Notes: generated by a model from the letters alone, not told the origin. DNA of 64,000 nucleotides from Pseudomonas karstica (GCF_009707515.1 NZ_WLYI01000003.1:235113-299112), one strand, 5' to 3'; positions 53,482-63,100 are shown, counted from the first letter of the stretch. Translations and numbers: made by a program.

Positions 53482-54696
53482 TCAGCCTGCCACCCGCTTG
53501 CGCCCTTTGAACGCTACCGAAAAACAGAAAAAAATCAGCAACGCAAAACCCGCCGGAAACAGCCAGATGCTACGCCAGTCATGGCTGCCGCCCACCGCCG
53601 CATAGTGATCAGTCACCTGCCCCGCCACCCAGAACCCAATCAACATCCCCACCCCGTAAGTCGCCAGGGTAATCAGCCCTTGCGCCGAACTCCTGAAGCG
53701 CTCCGGTGCCTTGGCATCGGTATAAATTTGCCCCGAGACAAAAAAGAAGTCATAGCAGATGCCGTGCAACGCGATGCCCGTGAACAGCATGAAGACCAGT
53801 TCGCCGTTATCGCCGTAAGCAAACAACACATAGCGCAAGGCCCACGCCAGCATCCCCACCAATAACGTGAGTTTGATCCCGAAACGCTGGATGAACAGGG
53901 GCAACAGCAGCATGAACAGCACTTCGGAAACCTGCCCGATGGCCATTTTTGCGGTGGGGTTGGTCACGCCGATTTCCGCGAGGAACGGGTTGGCATTCTG
54001 GTAGTAGAACGCCAAGGGAATGCAGATCAGGATTGAGGCGATGAAGAACACCAGGTAGCTGCGATCCTTGAGCAAGCCCAGGGCGTCCAGGCCCAGCAGT
54101 TGCTTGATGCCGCCGCTGCCAGCCTCGGGTTTTAGCGGTGCGGTACGCGGCAGGGTGAAGCTGTAGAGACCCAATGCCAGGGAAGCGATGGCGGACATCA
54201 GGAAGGTGTTGCGCAACGCGCCGGTGGCGATCGACTGCTGGGCATCCCAGGCAAACACGAAGCTGATCACCAGCCCCGCGACGATCCAACCAATGGTGCC
54301 CCACACCCGAATACGGGAAAACTCCTGGGCCGGGTCGCTCATTTGACGGAACGCCACGGAATTGACCAGCGCCAGGGTCGGCATATAGATGACCATGTAC
54401 GCCAGCACATATGGATAAAAGCCAATGAAGTCCGGCGCGCGGTAAAGCTGGTACAGCAACACCGCGCCAAGCAGGTGCAGTACTGCCAGGATTCGCTCGG
54501 CATTGAAGTAGCGGTCGGCGATCAGGCCGATGATAAAGGGGGCAATGATCGCGCCCCAGGACTGGGTTGAAAACGCCATGCCGATTTGCCCGCCGCTGGC
54601 CCCCAGGTTGTTGGCGAGAAACGTGCCGAGGGTGACGAACCAGCCGCCCCAGATAAAGAACTGCAGGAACATCATGACGCTCAATCGCGCTTTCAT
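53482..54696 (-). CDS. MFS transporter, nucleoside:H+ symporter (NupG/YegT) type
   Basis: 404 residues with twelve helices. It reads RLSVMMFLQFFIWGGWFVTLG, STQSWGAIIAPFIIGLIADRYFNAERILA and ICYDFFFVSGQIYTDAKAPERFRSSAQG, which are hallmarks of the NHS family (NupG, XapB, YegT). I chose the ATG at 54696, after GGTGA. It follows the TIM-barrel gene by 43 bases in one operon with the Gfo/Idh gene. The operon context suggests that it imports the sugar or polyol the two enzymes process. Confidence 0.9.
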   Translation of the reverse strand: MKARLSVMMFLQFFIWGGWFVTLGTFLANNLGASGGQIGMAFSTQSWGAIIAPFIIGLIADRYFNAERILAVLHLLGAVLLYQLYRAPDFIGFYPYVLAYMVIYMPTLALVNSVAFRQMSDPAQEFSRIRVWGTIGWIVAGLVISFVFAWDAQQSIATGALRNTFLMSAIASLALGLYSFTLPRTAPLKPEAGSGGIKQLLGLDALGLLKDRSYLVFFIASILICIPLAFYYQNANPFLAEIGVTNPTAKMAIGQVSEVLFMLLLPLFIQRFGIKLTLLVGMLAWALRYVLFAYGDNGELVFMLFTGIALHGICYDFFFVSGQIYTDAKAPERFRSSAQGLITLATYGVGMLIGFWVAGQVTDHYAAVGGSHDWRSIWLFPAGFALLIFFCFSVAFKGRKRVAG

Positions 54697-54739
54697 TAGG
54701 GTCACCGTTTTATTGTTATTTTGATAAATGAAGCTGTGT

Positions 54740-55804
54740 TCAGGTGTCGGCCAAGCCCAGCAGCCGCCGGTTGAATGCCTCGTCGGACGTCACGCTGGCA
54801 AAGTCGTCAAAAGCCTTGGTGGCCTTGCGGATCATGTGCTGGCGGATAAACGCTGCGCCTTCTGCCGCACCTTGCTGTGAATCCTTGAGGCAGCATTCCC
54901 ATTCCAGTACCGCCCAGCCACTGAACCCGTATTGGGTGAGCTTGCTGAAGATCGACTTGAAGTCGATCTGGCCATCTCCCAGGGAACGGAAACGCCCAGG
55001 GCGCTCCACCCACCCTTGATAACCGCCGTACACACCGGAGCGTGCGTCGGGGCGAAATTCAGCATCCTTGACGTGGAACATGCGGATGCGCTCATGGTAG
55101 CGGTCGATGAAACCCAAATAGTCCATTTGCTGCAGCAGCAGGTGGCTGGGGTCGTAGAGAATGTTGGCGCGGGGATGGTGATCGACGGCTTCGAGAAAGC
55201 GTTCGAAGGAGGCCCCATCGTGCAGGTCTTCGCCGGGGTGAATTTCGTAACACAGATCGACGCCGGCCATTTCGAAGCACTCCAGGATCGGCAACCAACG
55301 CCTGGCCAACTCGGCAAAACCCTGCTCCACCATCCCGCCGGGACGCTGTGGCCACGGATAGACATACGGCCAGAGCAGCGCGCCGGAGAAAGTCGCATGG
55401 GCATTCAATCCCAAGCGTTGGCTGGCACGGGCGGCAAGTTTCAGTTGCTCGATAGCCCACTCGGTACGAACCTGGGGCTGGCCCCGCAGATGCGCCGGCG
55501 CGAAGTCATCGAACAGCGTATCGAATGCCGGATGCACGGCCACCAGTTGACCCTGCAGGTGGGTCGACAGCTCGCTGATTTCAACACCGGCCTGGGCGCA
55601 CACGGCCTTGAGTTCGTCGCAGTAGTCCTGGCTCTCGGCGGCGCGGGCCAGGTCGATGTATTGCGTACCCAGGGTTGGCAGCTGAATCGCCTTGTAGCCT
55701 TGGGAGGCGGCCCAGTGGGCAATGTTGGACAGGGTGTCGAAAGGCGCCTCATTCGAGATGAACTGAGCGAGAAAAATCCCGGGGCCACGCATTCCTGGGT
55801 TCAT
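54740..55804 (-). CDS. Sugar isomerase/epimerase-like TIM-barrel protein
   Basis: 354 residues of the xylose-isomerase-like (AP endonuclease 2) superfamily. Metal-site residues are recognisable in LCYEIHPGEDLHDG (Glu, His), ILYDPSHLLLQQMD (Asp, His), RMFHVKDAEF (His, Asp) and AVLEWECCL (Glu). It probably isomerises, epimerises or dehydrates a sugar derivative such as a keto-inositol or keto-glucoside. ATG 55804 has AGGAG at 9 bases. It is encoded just after the Gfo/Idh gene. Confidence 0.92.
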   Translation of the reverse strand: MNPGMRGPGIFLAQFISNEAPFDTLSNIAHWAASQGYKAIQLPTLGTQYIDLARAAESQDYCDELKAVCAQAGVEISELSTHLQGQLVAVHPAFDTLFDDFAPAHLRGQPQVRTEWAIEQLKLAARASQRLGLNAHATFSGALLWPYVYPWPQRPGGMVEQGFAELARRWLPILECFEMAGVDLCYEIHPGEDLHDGASFERFLEAVDHHPRANILYDPSHLLLQQMDYLGFIDRYHERIRMFHVKDAEFRPDARSGVYGGYQGWVERPGRFRSLGDGQIDFKSIFSKLTQYGFSGWAVLEWECCLKDSQQGAAEGAAFIRQHMIRKATKAFDDFASVTSDEAFNRRLLGLADT

Positions 55805-55821
55805 GGATAGAGTCTCCTGAT

Positions 55822-56979
55822 TCATAAGTGGCGGGCCAATGTCGTCCACTTCGCGTCGCCGCGATGGTTGGCGATCACGGCTTCGATAAAGGCCATGCCG
55901 CGCACGCCCACTTCAATACCGGGCACTCCGACAACCTCGGTGCCCTGGCCAATTGCGGCGGCAAAGTCGCGGTAAAGGTTGGCCATGGCCTCCAGGTAAC
56001 CCTCGGGGTGCCCGGCGGGCAGGCGCATGCGTTGCAAGGCGGCTTCGCACAGCCATGGCTGGCCGATGCCGGAGCGCAGGATGCGCAGGGGTTGATCGAG
56101 GGAACGGTGGATCAGGCTGGATGGTTCTTCCTGGCGCCATTCCAGGCCACCTTTGTCGCCATAGAGACGGATCTTCAGCGGGTTTTCTTCGCCAGCACAA
56201 ACCTGGCTGGCGATCAGTACGCCGCTGGCGCCGCCTGCCATTTTGAACAGCATGGCTGCATCGTCATCCAGTTGGCGGCCGGGTACGTGGATGCCCAGGC
56301 TGGCGCAGAGCTGTTCGATGGGCTGGTCAGCGACGAACTCCGCCAGGGAAAAAGCGTGGGTGCCGATATCACCAATACAGCCGCCCAGGCCCGACAGTTC
56401 GGGCTGATCGCGCCAGCCGGCCTGCTTGTTGCCCTGCCCGGCCGCATCGTGGCTCAGCCAACCCTGGGGGTACTCCACGATCACCTTGCGTAGCGTGCCA
56501 ATAACACCGCTGCGTACCATATGCCGGGCCTGCCAGACCATGGGATAACCTAGGTAAGTGTGCGCGAGACCATAGTGGCCGGGGCTGTCGCTCACCACGG
56601 CTTCAAGCGCCAGGACTTCGGCCAGGTTCAGCGCTGCGGGCTTTTCGCTGAAGACATGAAAGCCCGCCTGTAGCGCCTGGCTGGCAATGGGGGCATGTAA
56701 ATGATTGGGGGTGACGATAACCAGCAATTCCATCCGTTGATCAAAGGGCAATGCCTGTTCCGCCGCCAGCATGTGCTGCCAGTCGATGTAGCAACGGGAA
56801 GCGGGCAAACCCAATGCAATGCCAGTGTCGCGGTTATTCTCGGGGTCGCGGCTGAAGGCACCGCATACCAGCTCATAACAACCATCAAGCCCGGCGGCCT
56901 GACGGTGAGCCTGGCCGATAAAAGCGCCCTCGCCGCCTCCGACAAACCCCATTCTGATTTTTGACGCCGCAGCACGCAT
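55822..56979 (-). CDS. Gfo/Idh/MocA-family oxidoreductase
   Basis: 385 residues. Rossmann domain IRMGFVGGGEGAFIGQAHR, catalytic EKP motif in HVFSEKPAALNLAE, GLAHTYLGYPMV, and SGLGGCIGDIGTHAFSLAEFV with the His of the active site. The family oxidises sugar or inositol hydroxyls with NAD(P). ATG 56979 follows AAGGAAG. First gene of the operon, 36 bases from a perfect LacI-type operator. Confidence 0.93.
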   Translation of the reverse strand: MRAAASKIRMGFVGGGEGAFIGQAHRQAAGLDGCYELVCGAFSRDPENNRDTGIALGLPASRCYIDWQHMLAAEQALPFDQRMELLVIVTPNHLHAPIASQALQAGFHVFSEKPAALNLAEVLALEAVVSDSPGHYGLAHTYLGYPMVWQARHMVRSGVIGTLRKVIVEYPQGWLSHDAAGQGNKQAGWRDQPELSGLGGCIGDIGTHAFSLAEFVADQPIEQLCASLGIHVPGRQLDDDAAMLFKMAGGASGVLIASQVCAGEENPLKIRLYGDKGGLEWRQEEPSSLIHRSLDQPLRILRSGIGQPWLCEAALQRMRLPAGHPEGYLEAMANLYRDFAAAIGQGTEVVGVPGIEVGVRGMAFIEAVIANHRGDAKWTTLARHL

Positions 56980-57014
56980 GGCAAGTCTTCCTTTGTTGGG
57001 CGGTTTACACGCAA

Positions 57015-57032
57015 GATGTAACCGGTTACATC
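57015..57032. promoter_or_regulatory. Perfect 18-bp LacI-family operator
   Basis: GATGTAACCGGTTACATC is completely symmetrical with a central CG step, the hallmark of LacI/GalR-type operators. It lies 36 bases before the Gfo/Idh start and 88 bases before the LacI-type gene, so that protein is the probable ligand and the catabolic operon the target. Confidence 0.85.
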
Positions 57033-57119
57033 CAGCCGGAAATTTAGGCTCAGTTGCTCGCGGTGTCAAACCCTGACTGCGGTAAACTCGCCAACTGCTG
57101 CTCTGATAGTGAGGTTGTC

Positions 57120-58115
57120 TTGTCCAATATTCGTGAAGTCGCCCGCCTGGCCGGTGTCTCGGTGGCCACCGTGTCCAGGACCCTGGCCTCCCCCGAACGG
57201 GTGCTCCCAAAGACCCGCGACAAAGTCATCGCCGCCGTGGAACAGGCCGGCTACCGCCCAAACCGCATGGCGGTGCAGTTTCGCTCGCGACGCACCGGCA
57301 ACCTGGTGATTCTGGTGCCGGCCATTGCCAACACGTTCTTTGCCCGAGTCATCAGTGGTGCGCAGCAAGCCGCACAAGCGGCGGGTTATCGGCTGTTGTT
57401 GTGCGACACCCAGGGCCAGGAAGAGATCGAGAAACAATTTGCCGAACTGGTCTATGCCCACCAGGCCGATGGGGTAATTCAGCTACGAGCATCCGACCCG
57501 TTTACTGCCAGTTGCGACTCCCCGCCCCTGGTCAACGCCTGCGAGGTCATCCAGAACGGTCGCCACCCCACCATCAGCCTCGATAATCGGGGTGCGGCCA
57601 AGGCCATGACTCAACACTTGATTGACCTGGGCCACCGCCGCATCGGCTTGATCAAAGGTCCAAAAAGCAGCCCACTGACCCAGGATCGCGTAGCCGGTTA
57701 TGAAGCGGCTTTGTATGATGCCGGCATCCCCCATGACGCGGCCCTCATCTGCCACGGTGACTTCACTGTGCAAGCCGGTTTCGAGGGTGCGGGCATGATG
57801 CTGGACCTGCCCGATCGCCCCACCGCGTTGTTCTGCGAAAACGATGAAATGGCCATAGGGGCGTTGAAACGCATCAAGCAGCAGGGCCTGCAGGTGCCGC
57901 AGGATATGTCCCTGGTAGGTTTTGATGACATTCCTTTTGCCGCCTACTGCGACCCGCCGTTGACTACCATTGCCCAGCCTGCGCAAACATTTGGTCGCCT
58001 GGCCGTTGAAATGCTGATCGCGCTGATCGAGAAAAAGGCTCTGCCACAACGCCATGTCGTGCTGCCGTTCGAGTTGGCATTGCGCGACAGTACGTCGGCA
58101 CCGAGTCGCACCTGA
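57120..58115 (+). CDS. LacI-family transcriptional regulator
   Basis: 331 residues from TTG 57120 (GAGG 5 bases upstream), giving (M)SNIREVARLAGVSVATVSRTL with the LacI helix-turn-helix. Hinge region and the two-lobed ligand domain follow (LVILVPAIANTFFARVISGA, IGLIKGPKSSPLTQDRVAGY, ALFCENDEMAIGAL, SLVGFDDIPFAAYCDPPLTT). It diverges from the Gfo/Idh-TIM-MFS operon and likely represses it until a sugar ligand appears. Confidence 0.94.
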   Translation: MSNIREVARLAGVSVATVSRTLASPERVLPKTRDKVIAAVEQAGYRPNRMAVQFRSRRTGNLVILVPAIANTFFARVISGAQQAAQAAGYRLLLCDTQGQEEIEKQFAELVYAHQADGVIQLRASDPFTASCDSPPLVNACEVIQNGRHPTISLDNRGAAKAMTQHLIDLGHRRIGLIKGPKSSPLTQDRVAGYEAALYDAGIPHDAALICHGDFTVQAGFEGAGMMLDLPDRPTALFCENDEMAIGALKRIKQQGLQVPQDMSLVGFDDIPFAAYCDPPLTTIAQPAQTFGRLAVEMLIALIEKKALPQRHVVLPFELALRDSTSAPSRT

Positions 58116-58234
58116 TGCAGCTTTCGTTAAAGCCCGACCACTGCAGGAACGAGGGGGACGCCTAGTTCTTGCTCGCAAAAAACCTCAACGATAACGTGTG
58201 CATCCTGGATCAACGCGTCGCCTATGATTTCTTC

Positions 58235-58254
58235 GCGAGCAAGCTCGCTCCTAC
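58235..58254. repeat. REP palindrome
   Basis: GCGAGC, AA, GCTCGC followed by TCCTAC is the common Pseudomonas REP core (GCGAGCAAGCTCGCTCCTAC). It lies between the LacI-type and LysR genes. Confidence 0.75.
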
Positions 58255-58333
58255 AGCAGGCTACGAGGCTTTTTCTCTCAACCTGTATAACCTGTCCATG
58301 CACGATAAAAACAACAAGTGTGGAGCGCCTTTC

Positions 58334-59209
58334 ATGCGTCAACTACCCTCCCTCACCATGCTGCGGGTCTTTGAAGAGGTCGCGCATCACCGCAGCTTCA
58401 GCCAGGCTGCGTTGGGCCTGAACGTCACCCAGGGCGCGGTCAGCCGCCAGATCAAACAGCTGGAAGACTACCTCGGCGTGGCGTTGTTCGTGCGCACGTC
58501 CAGAGGCCTGGAACTGACAGGCCCCGGCGCCGCACTGGCGCCTCACCTGGGCCAGGCTTTTGATCATATCGAACGAGCGCTGCTCGCCGTGCGTGTACCC
58601 AATCTGCGCCAACGCCTGCGCATCCTCGCACCACCGACCTGGGCCACCCGTTGGCTGTCGGCGCACTTGCGCGAATTCTGCCTGCGCTACCCGGATATCA
58701 GCCTCAGCGTGACCCAACAAAACAGCCACGACAGCCTGGCGGAGATTGACTGCCAGATTCGCTTCGGCCTCAAGGCCGACAGTCACTGCGCCAGTCAATT
58801 ACTGGTGATGGAGCGGCACATTGCGGTGGCCAGCCCGCAGCTTTTTATCGGTGATCAAGCGCCGAACCTGCATCAGTCTCCGTTGTTGCACATCCTGCAC
58901 GATGGCAAGCGCTTGAAGGTCTGGGAGAATTGGTTGGCGGCGATGGGCCGCGAGGATATTGATGCGGATCAAGGCCTTGAATTCAGCACCCTTGACCAGG
59001 TGATTCACACCGCGCTGGCAGGGGGTGGCCTGGCAGTGATCGACCGACAAATGATCGAGCGTGAACTGGCCAACGGCAGCCTGTTGCCGATCACCCCGGT
59101 GGAGGTGGTCGGCCCGTATGGTTATTGGCTGGATGTGTCAAACGACAAGCAGGGGTTATCCAAGGTGCGGTTGTTTACTGAGTGGTTGAACCGGGTGAGC
59201 AACCCCTGA
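58334..59209 (+). CDS. LysR-family regulator, GcvA-like
   Basis: 291 residues: MRQLPSLTMLRVFEEVAHHR, then FSQAALGLNVTQGAVSRQIKQLEDYLGVALFVR (winged HTH), effector domain with LRILAPPTWATRWLSAHLREF and a C-terminal GPYGYWLDVSND. The PSLxxLRVFE opening is typical of the GcvA subgroup. ATG 58334 with GGAG upstream. Its last 54 bases overlap, in the antisense direction, the end of the MFS gene. It may regulate the Fae-like operon. Confidence 0.93.
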   Translation: MRQLPSLTMLRVFEEVAHHRSFSQAALGLNVTQGAVSRQIKQLEDYLGVALFVRTSRGLELTGPGAALAPHLGQAFDHIERALLAVRVPNLRQRLRILAPPTWATRWLSAHLREFCLRYPDISLSVTQQNSHDSLAEIDCQIRFGLKADSHCASQLLVMERHIAVASPQLFIGDQAPNLHQSPLLHILHDGKRLKVWENWLAAMGREDIDADQGLEFSTLDQVIHTALAGGGLAVIDRQMIERELANGSLLPITPVEVVGPYGYWLDVSNDKQGLSKVRLFTEWLNRVSNP

Positions 59210-60529
59210 AGCGGAGGTTGGAGCCTTGCCGGCCTGACTCAAGGTCAGCGCCTTGGTTTCCGGTGCCCAGGCCCAGGAGATGATCGCCCCCAATACCAGA
59301 ATGGCCGCCAGAATACCCATGGTGGGGCTCAAGCCAATGCCGGCCACACTCACCGGCAACAGAAAAGTACTGACCGCCGAGCCCAACCGGCTCACCGCCG
59401 TCGCCAGGCCGATTCCGCTGGCGCGCACTTCGGTGGGGAAACTCTCGGCTGGAAACACGCCCACCAGGTTACTCACCGCCGACAACACCAAGGTAAACAC
59501 ACCAAACACCAACACCATCAACCACGCCATGTTCCCCGGCAACACTGCCAACAGAAACAACGCCACCGCGAGGATGATGAACGAATTGATCAGGAACCCG
59601 CGCCGGGAGAACTTCACGGTGCACCAGATGCCGAACAATGCCCCAATGATCAGCAACAGGTTGAGCATCAACTCGGTGCCAAACCCTTCAGCCAAGCCCA
59701 TCTTCTGCAAAATCGAGGGCAGGAAGGTGTAGATGGCGAAGTACGGCATGACGATGCAGACAAAGAACAAGCAGTTGAAGGCTGTGCGCTTGCGGTACTC
59801 ACGACTGAACAGCACACCATACCCGGAGCGGGTTTTCGCCGGTGGTTCCTCGTCGAGTACCACATTGTCGCCCAAGTGCTTCTTGACGATGGCGCGCGCC
59901 TCGGCGATGCGTCCACGGTTGACCAGCCAACGTGGCGATTCTGGGGTACCGATGCGCGCAATCAGGATCAACCCGGCAGGGATCGCCGACGAAGCCAGCA
60001 TCCAGCGCCAGGCATCATCACCCAGGCTGAGCATGGCCGTACCGACGAACGTCGCCGCGACGTAGCCAAACGTCCAGATCACGCTGAATGAACCCAGCAG
60101 CACACCGCGGTGCTTCTTGGGGGAAAACTCCGCCAGCATCGCATGACCGACGCTGAAGTCGCCGCCCAAACCAATACCTATCAGGATTCGGCAGAGAAAC
60201 AGCCCCATGGCCGTTTCCGCATAAAACTGCATCACCGAGGCCACGGTGATCAGAACGAAGCTGACCAGGAAGATTTTCTGCCGACCCAGGGCGTCGGAGA
60301 TCCAGCCAAAAAACAGGCTGCCCATAAACAGGCCGATCAGTGCCGAGGCGCCGATCAGCCCTTGCCAGAAAGCATCCAGTTGCATCTGCGGGCTGAGCAA
60401 GGTGAAAGCAATCCCGATCAACCCCAGGATATAGCCATCGGTAAAATGCGCGCCGAAGGTCAGGCCGGCGATTTTCAGGTGAAAACGACCGATCGGCAGG
60501 TCGTCGATTTTTATTGATTGAGCGGACAT
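59156..60529 (-). CDS. MFS transporter, sugar/aromatic-acid type
   Basis: 457 residues with twelve helices. It has LGRQKIFLVSFVLITV after helix 2, IGIGLGGDFSVGHAMLAEFSPKKHRGVLLG and GTPESPRWLVNRGRIAEARAIVKKH in the central loop, patterns of the AAHS/sugar-porter groups. ATG 60529 follows GGAG. The last roughly 18 residues overlap the end of the convergent LysR gene. As the last gene of the Fae-AKR-ALDH-MFS series it probably brings in the substrate; the substrate is unknown. Confidence 0.9.
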   Translation of the reverse strand: MSAQSIKIDDLPIGRFHLKIAGLTFGAHFTDGYILGLIGIAFTLLSPQMQLDAFWQGLIGASALIGLFMGSLFFGWISDALGRQKIFLVSFVLITVASVMQFYAETAMGLFLCRILIGIGLGGDFSVGHAMLAEFSPKKHRGVLLGSFSVIWTFGYVAATFVGTAMLSLGDDAWRWMLASSAIPAGLILIARIGTPESPRWLVNRGRIAEARAIVKKHLGDNVVLDEEPPAKTRSGYGVLFSREYRKRTAFNCLFFVCIVMPYFAIYTFLPSILQKMGLAEGFGTELMLNLLLIIGALFGIWCTVKFSRRGFLINSFIILAVALFLLAVLPGNMAWLMVLVFGVFTLVLSAVSNLVGVFPAESFPTEVRASGIGLATAVSRLGSAVSTFLLPVSVAGIGLSPTMGILAAILVLGAIISWAWAPETKALTLSQAGKAPTSASGVAHPVQPLSKQPHLG

Positions 60530-60566
60530 GGTGTTCTCCATATTGTTGTTCTTGACGGAGTAACAG

Positions 60567-60600
60567 CGAGCAAGCCTTCTGTGGGGACGAACTTGCTCGC
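60567..60600. repeat. REP-type inverted repeat between the MFS and aldehyde dehydrogenase genes
   Basis: GCGAGCAAG, 16 bases, CTTGCTCGC: perfect 9-bp arms, with the core words of the Pseudomonas REP. It lies in the only sizeable gap of the operon and may stabilise the upstream mRNA. Confidence 0.65.
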
Positions 60601-60635
60601 GCAGATACGTTGTGGCGAGCCGGCTTACCCCGCCC

Positions 60636-62069
60636 CTACAACCCGCCCATCAGCAGGTATTTGATCTCCAGGTAATCGTCCAGGCCGTACTTGGAGCCTT
60701 CACGGCCCAATCCGGACTCCTTGACCCCGCCAAACGGCGCCACTTCCGTGGAAATGATCCCTTCGTTGATTCCCACCATGCCCGCTTCCAGGCCTTCGGC
60801 CATGCGCCAGACGCGGCCGATGTCGCGGCTGTAGAAGTAAGCCGACAACCCGAAAGGCGTGTCATTGGCCTGCTGCAGCACTTGCGCTTCATCGGTAAAG
60901 CGAAAACAGGCCGCCACCGGGCCGAAGGTTTCCTCCTGGGCGATCAGCATGTCGCCGTGGGCTTCAGTGAGGATGGTCGGTTCAAAGAAGGTCCCGCCCA
61001 AGGCATGTCGGCGACCACCGCACAGCAGTTTGGCGCCCTTCTCCAGAGCATCGCCGACATGCGCCTCGACCTTGGCCAGGGCCGCGGCGTTGATCAGCGG
61101 GCCTTGTTCGGTTTCGCCTTCCAGCGCGCTGCCGACGCGCATGGCTGATACCGCCTGGGCGAGTTTTTGGGTGAAGGCATCGTAGACGCCGTCCTGGATA
61201 AAGAAGCGATTGACGCACACGCAGGTCTGCCCGGTGTTACGGAACTTCGAGGCCATGGCGCCTTTGACGGCGGCATCCAGGTCGGCGTCGTCGAACACAA
61301 TGAACGGCGCGTTGCCGCCCAGTTCCAGGGAGACTTTTTTCAACGTATCGGCCGCCTGGCGCATCAACAGCTTGCCCGTACGGGTCGAGCCGGTGAAGGA
61401 CAGTTTGCGCACCACGCTGGACGCTTGCAGGGCGCCACCGATGGCTACGGCGTCACCGGAAACAATGTTGAAAACACCTGGGGGAATGCCTGCCTGCTCG
61501 GCCAGCACTGCCAGGGCGAAGGCCGACAGCGGTGTTTCCTCCGAAGGCTTGAGCACCATCGTGCAACCTGCCGCCAGTGCCGGGCCGACTTTGCGGGTAA
61601 CCATGGCCAGTGGGAAATTCCACGGCGTGATAGCGGCAACCACGCCAATGGCTTCCTTGGTGACGATGATCCGGGCATCGGCCTTGTGGCTGGGAATCAC
61701 GTCGCCATAGGCGCGCTTGGCTTCCTCGGCAAACCATTCCAGGAAGCTGGCGGCATAGATCACTTCGCCCATCGCTTCGGCGAGAGGCTTGCCCTGCTCC
61801 AGGCTGAGCAAATTTGCCAAGTCCTTTTGATTGCTCAGCATCAATTCGCTCCAGCGCTTCAGGCACTGGCTGCGTTCCTTGGCCGTGAGTTTGCGCCACG
61901 CGGGCAAGGCCCGGTTGGCGGCATCGATGGCCAGGTTGGTGGCTTCGGCGCCGGCACGCTGCACATCGGCAATCAGCTCGGCATTGGCCGGATTGAGTAC
62001 CGGATACGTCTGGCCACCGCTGGACCATTGCCCATTGATGAAATTGCCCTTGCGGATCAGCGAATTCAT
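60636..62069 (-). CDS. NAD(P)-dependent aldehyde dehydrogenase (succinate-semialdehyde-dehydrogenase-like)
   Basis: 477 residues, usual ALDH length. Catalytic Asn in ITPWNFPLAM, cofactor loop SFTGSTRTGKLLM, general base Glu in SLELGGNAPFIVF and nucleophile Cys in NTGQTCVCVNRFF, then EETFGPVAACFRF. Similar to the GabD group, but specificity cannot be fixed. Its ATG overlaps the end of the aldo/keto reductase gene (ATGA), so the two are coupled. Confidence 0.94.
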   Translation of the reverse strand: MNSLIRKGNFINGQWSSGGQTYPVLNPANAELIADVQRAGAEATNLAIDAANRALPAWRKLTAKERSQCLKRWSELMLSNQKDLANLLSLEQGKPLAEAMGEVIYAASFLEWFAEEAKRAYGDVIPSHKADARIIVTKEAIGVVAAITPWNFPLAMVTRKVGPALAAGCTMVLKPSEETPLSAFALAVLAEQAGIPPGVFNIVSGDAVAIGGALQASSVVRKLSFTGSTRTGKLLMRQAADTLKKVSLELGGNAPFIVFDDADLDAAVKGAMASKFRNTGQTCVCVNRFFIQDGVYDAFTQKLAQAVSAMRVGSALEGETEQGPLINAAALAKVEAHVGDALEKGAKLLCGGRRHALGGTFFEPTILTEAHGDMLIAQEETFGPVAACFRFTDEAQVLQQANDTPFGLSAYFYSRDIGRVWRMAEGLEAGMVGINEGIISTEVAPFGGVKESGLGREGSKYGLDDYLEIKYLLMGGL

Positions 62070-63100
62070 GCGACGCCCTCAATCAAGTCAAAGCGCTCCA
62101 GACCCGGACGGGGGCTGCGCAAAATGCGGTTGCCAGCGGTGTAGTCGTTGATCACATCGCATGGCGTGTAATTGCGTTCCAGTTCATGCAGCTCTTCGGC
62201 ATCCAACCGGGTGTCGAGGGCCGCCAGGGCGCTGTCGAATTGCTCGGTGGTGTCGGCGCCCACCAGCATGCAGTCCACACCTGCGTGGTGAACGACCCAG
62301 GCCTGGGCAATCTGCGCGTTGGAGACACCACGGGCGCGGGCGACACGCTGCACCGAATGAGCGATATCGAACGACGCCTGGTCGCAGTACATCTGCTGGG
62401 TAAATAAATCGGTCTGGTTGCGGTTCGACTGCACCTCACCGGTGAGCAAGCCACGCGCCAGCGGGCTGAACACCGAGACGCCCAGGCCTTGGTCGCGGCA
62501 GAACGGGATCATCTCGCGCTCTTCCTCGCGGTAGGCGCAGTTCAGTTGCAACTGCATATTGATCGGCTTGACCCAGCCGTTGCGCTCGCAAGCCATGAGC
62601 ATCTTCGCCAGTTGCCCGGTGAGCATGGTTGACACACCAATGTAGCGGGCCTTGCCTGCCCGCACGATGTCGTTCAAGGCCTCCATGGTTTCTTCAACCG
62701 GGGTGTTCACGTCGAAGTAATGCAGCATGAACACATCGACGTAATCCATGCCCAGGCGCGTAAGGGAGGCGTCGATACTGTCCATGATGTGCTTGCGCGA
62801 ATGGCCGCAGGCGTTGATCCCGCTGCGAGTGCCGTAGCCGACCTTGGTGGTCACCACGATGTCTTCGCGACGGGCCAGGCGCTTAAGGATGCGCCCCACC
62901 ACTTCTTCGCCCATACCGGCCGAATAGAAGTCGGCCAGGTCGATGAAATTGATGCCGTTATCCAGCGCGTGGGCGACGATAGGTTCGCTTTGCCGCTCAT
63001 CGAAGATCCACGGTTTCCAGTCCGGGGTGCCCATGTTCATGGTACCCAGGCACAGGCGCGAGACTTGCAGGCCAGAGTTGCCCAAACGGATGTATTGCAT
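62066..63100 (-). CDS. Aldo/keto reductase
   Basis: 344 residues: MQYIRLGNSGLQVSRLCLGT, catalytic Tyr/Asp in FIDLADFYSAGMGEEVVG, Lys in VVTTKVGYGT, His in FMLHYFDVNTP, and C-terminal MLVGADTTEQFDSAL for NADP(H). It belongs to the YajO/Kv-beta-like group. ATG 63100 with GAGGA 9 bases upstream. It follows the Fae-like gene by 10 bases and overlaps the aldehyde dehydrogenase start. Confidence 0.93.
   Translation of the reverse strand: MQYIRLGNSGLQVSRLCLGTMNMGTPDWKPWIFDERQSEPIVAHALDNGINFIDLADFYSAGMGEEVVGRILKRLARREDIVVTTKVGYGTRSGINACGHSRKHIMDSIDASLTRLGMDYVDVFMLHYFDVNTPVEETMEALNDIVRAGKARYIGVSTMLTGQLAKMLMACERNGWVKPINMQLQLNCAYREEEREMIPFCRDQGLGVSVFSPLARGLLTGEVQSNRNQTDLFTQQMYCDQASFDIAHSVQRVARARGVSNAQIAQAWVVHHAGVDCMLVGADTTEQFDSALAALDTRLDAEELHELERNYTPCDVINDYTAGNRILRSPRPGLERFDLIEGVA

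Noticed and set aside
61167..62144. A 325-codon plus-strand frame opposite the aldehyde dehydrogenase gene
   Set aside because: Gly/His-rich shadow; the minus-strand ALDH has full catalytic residues.
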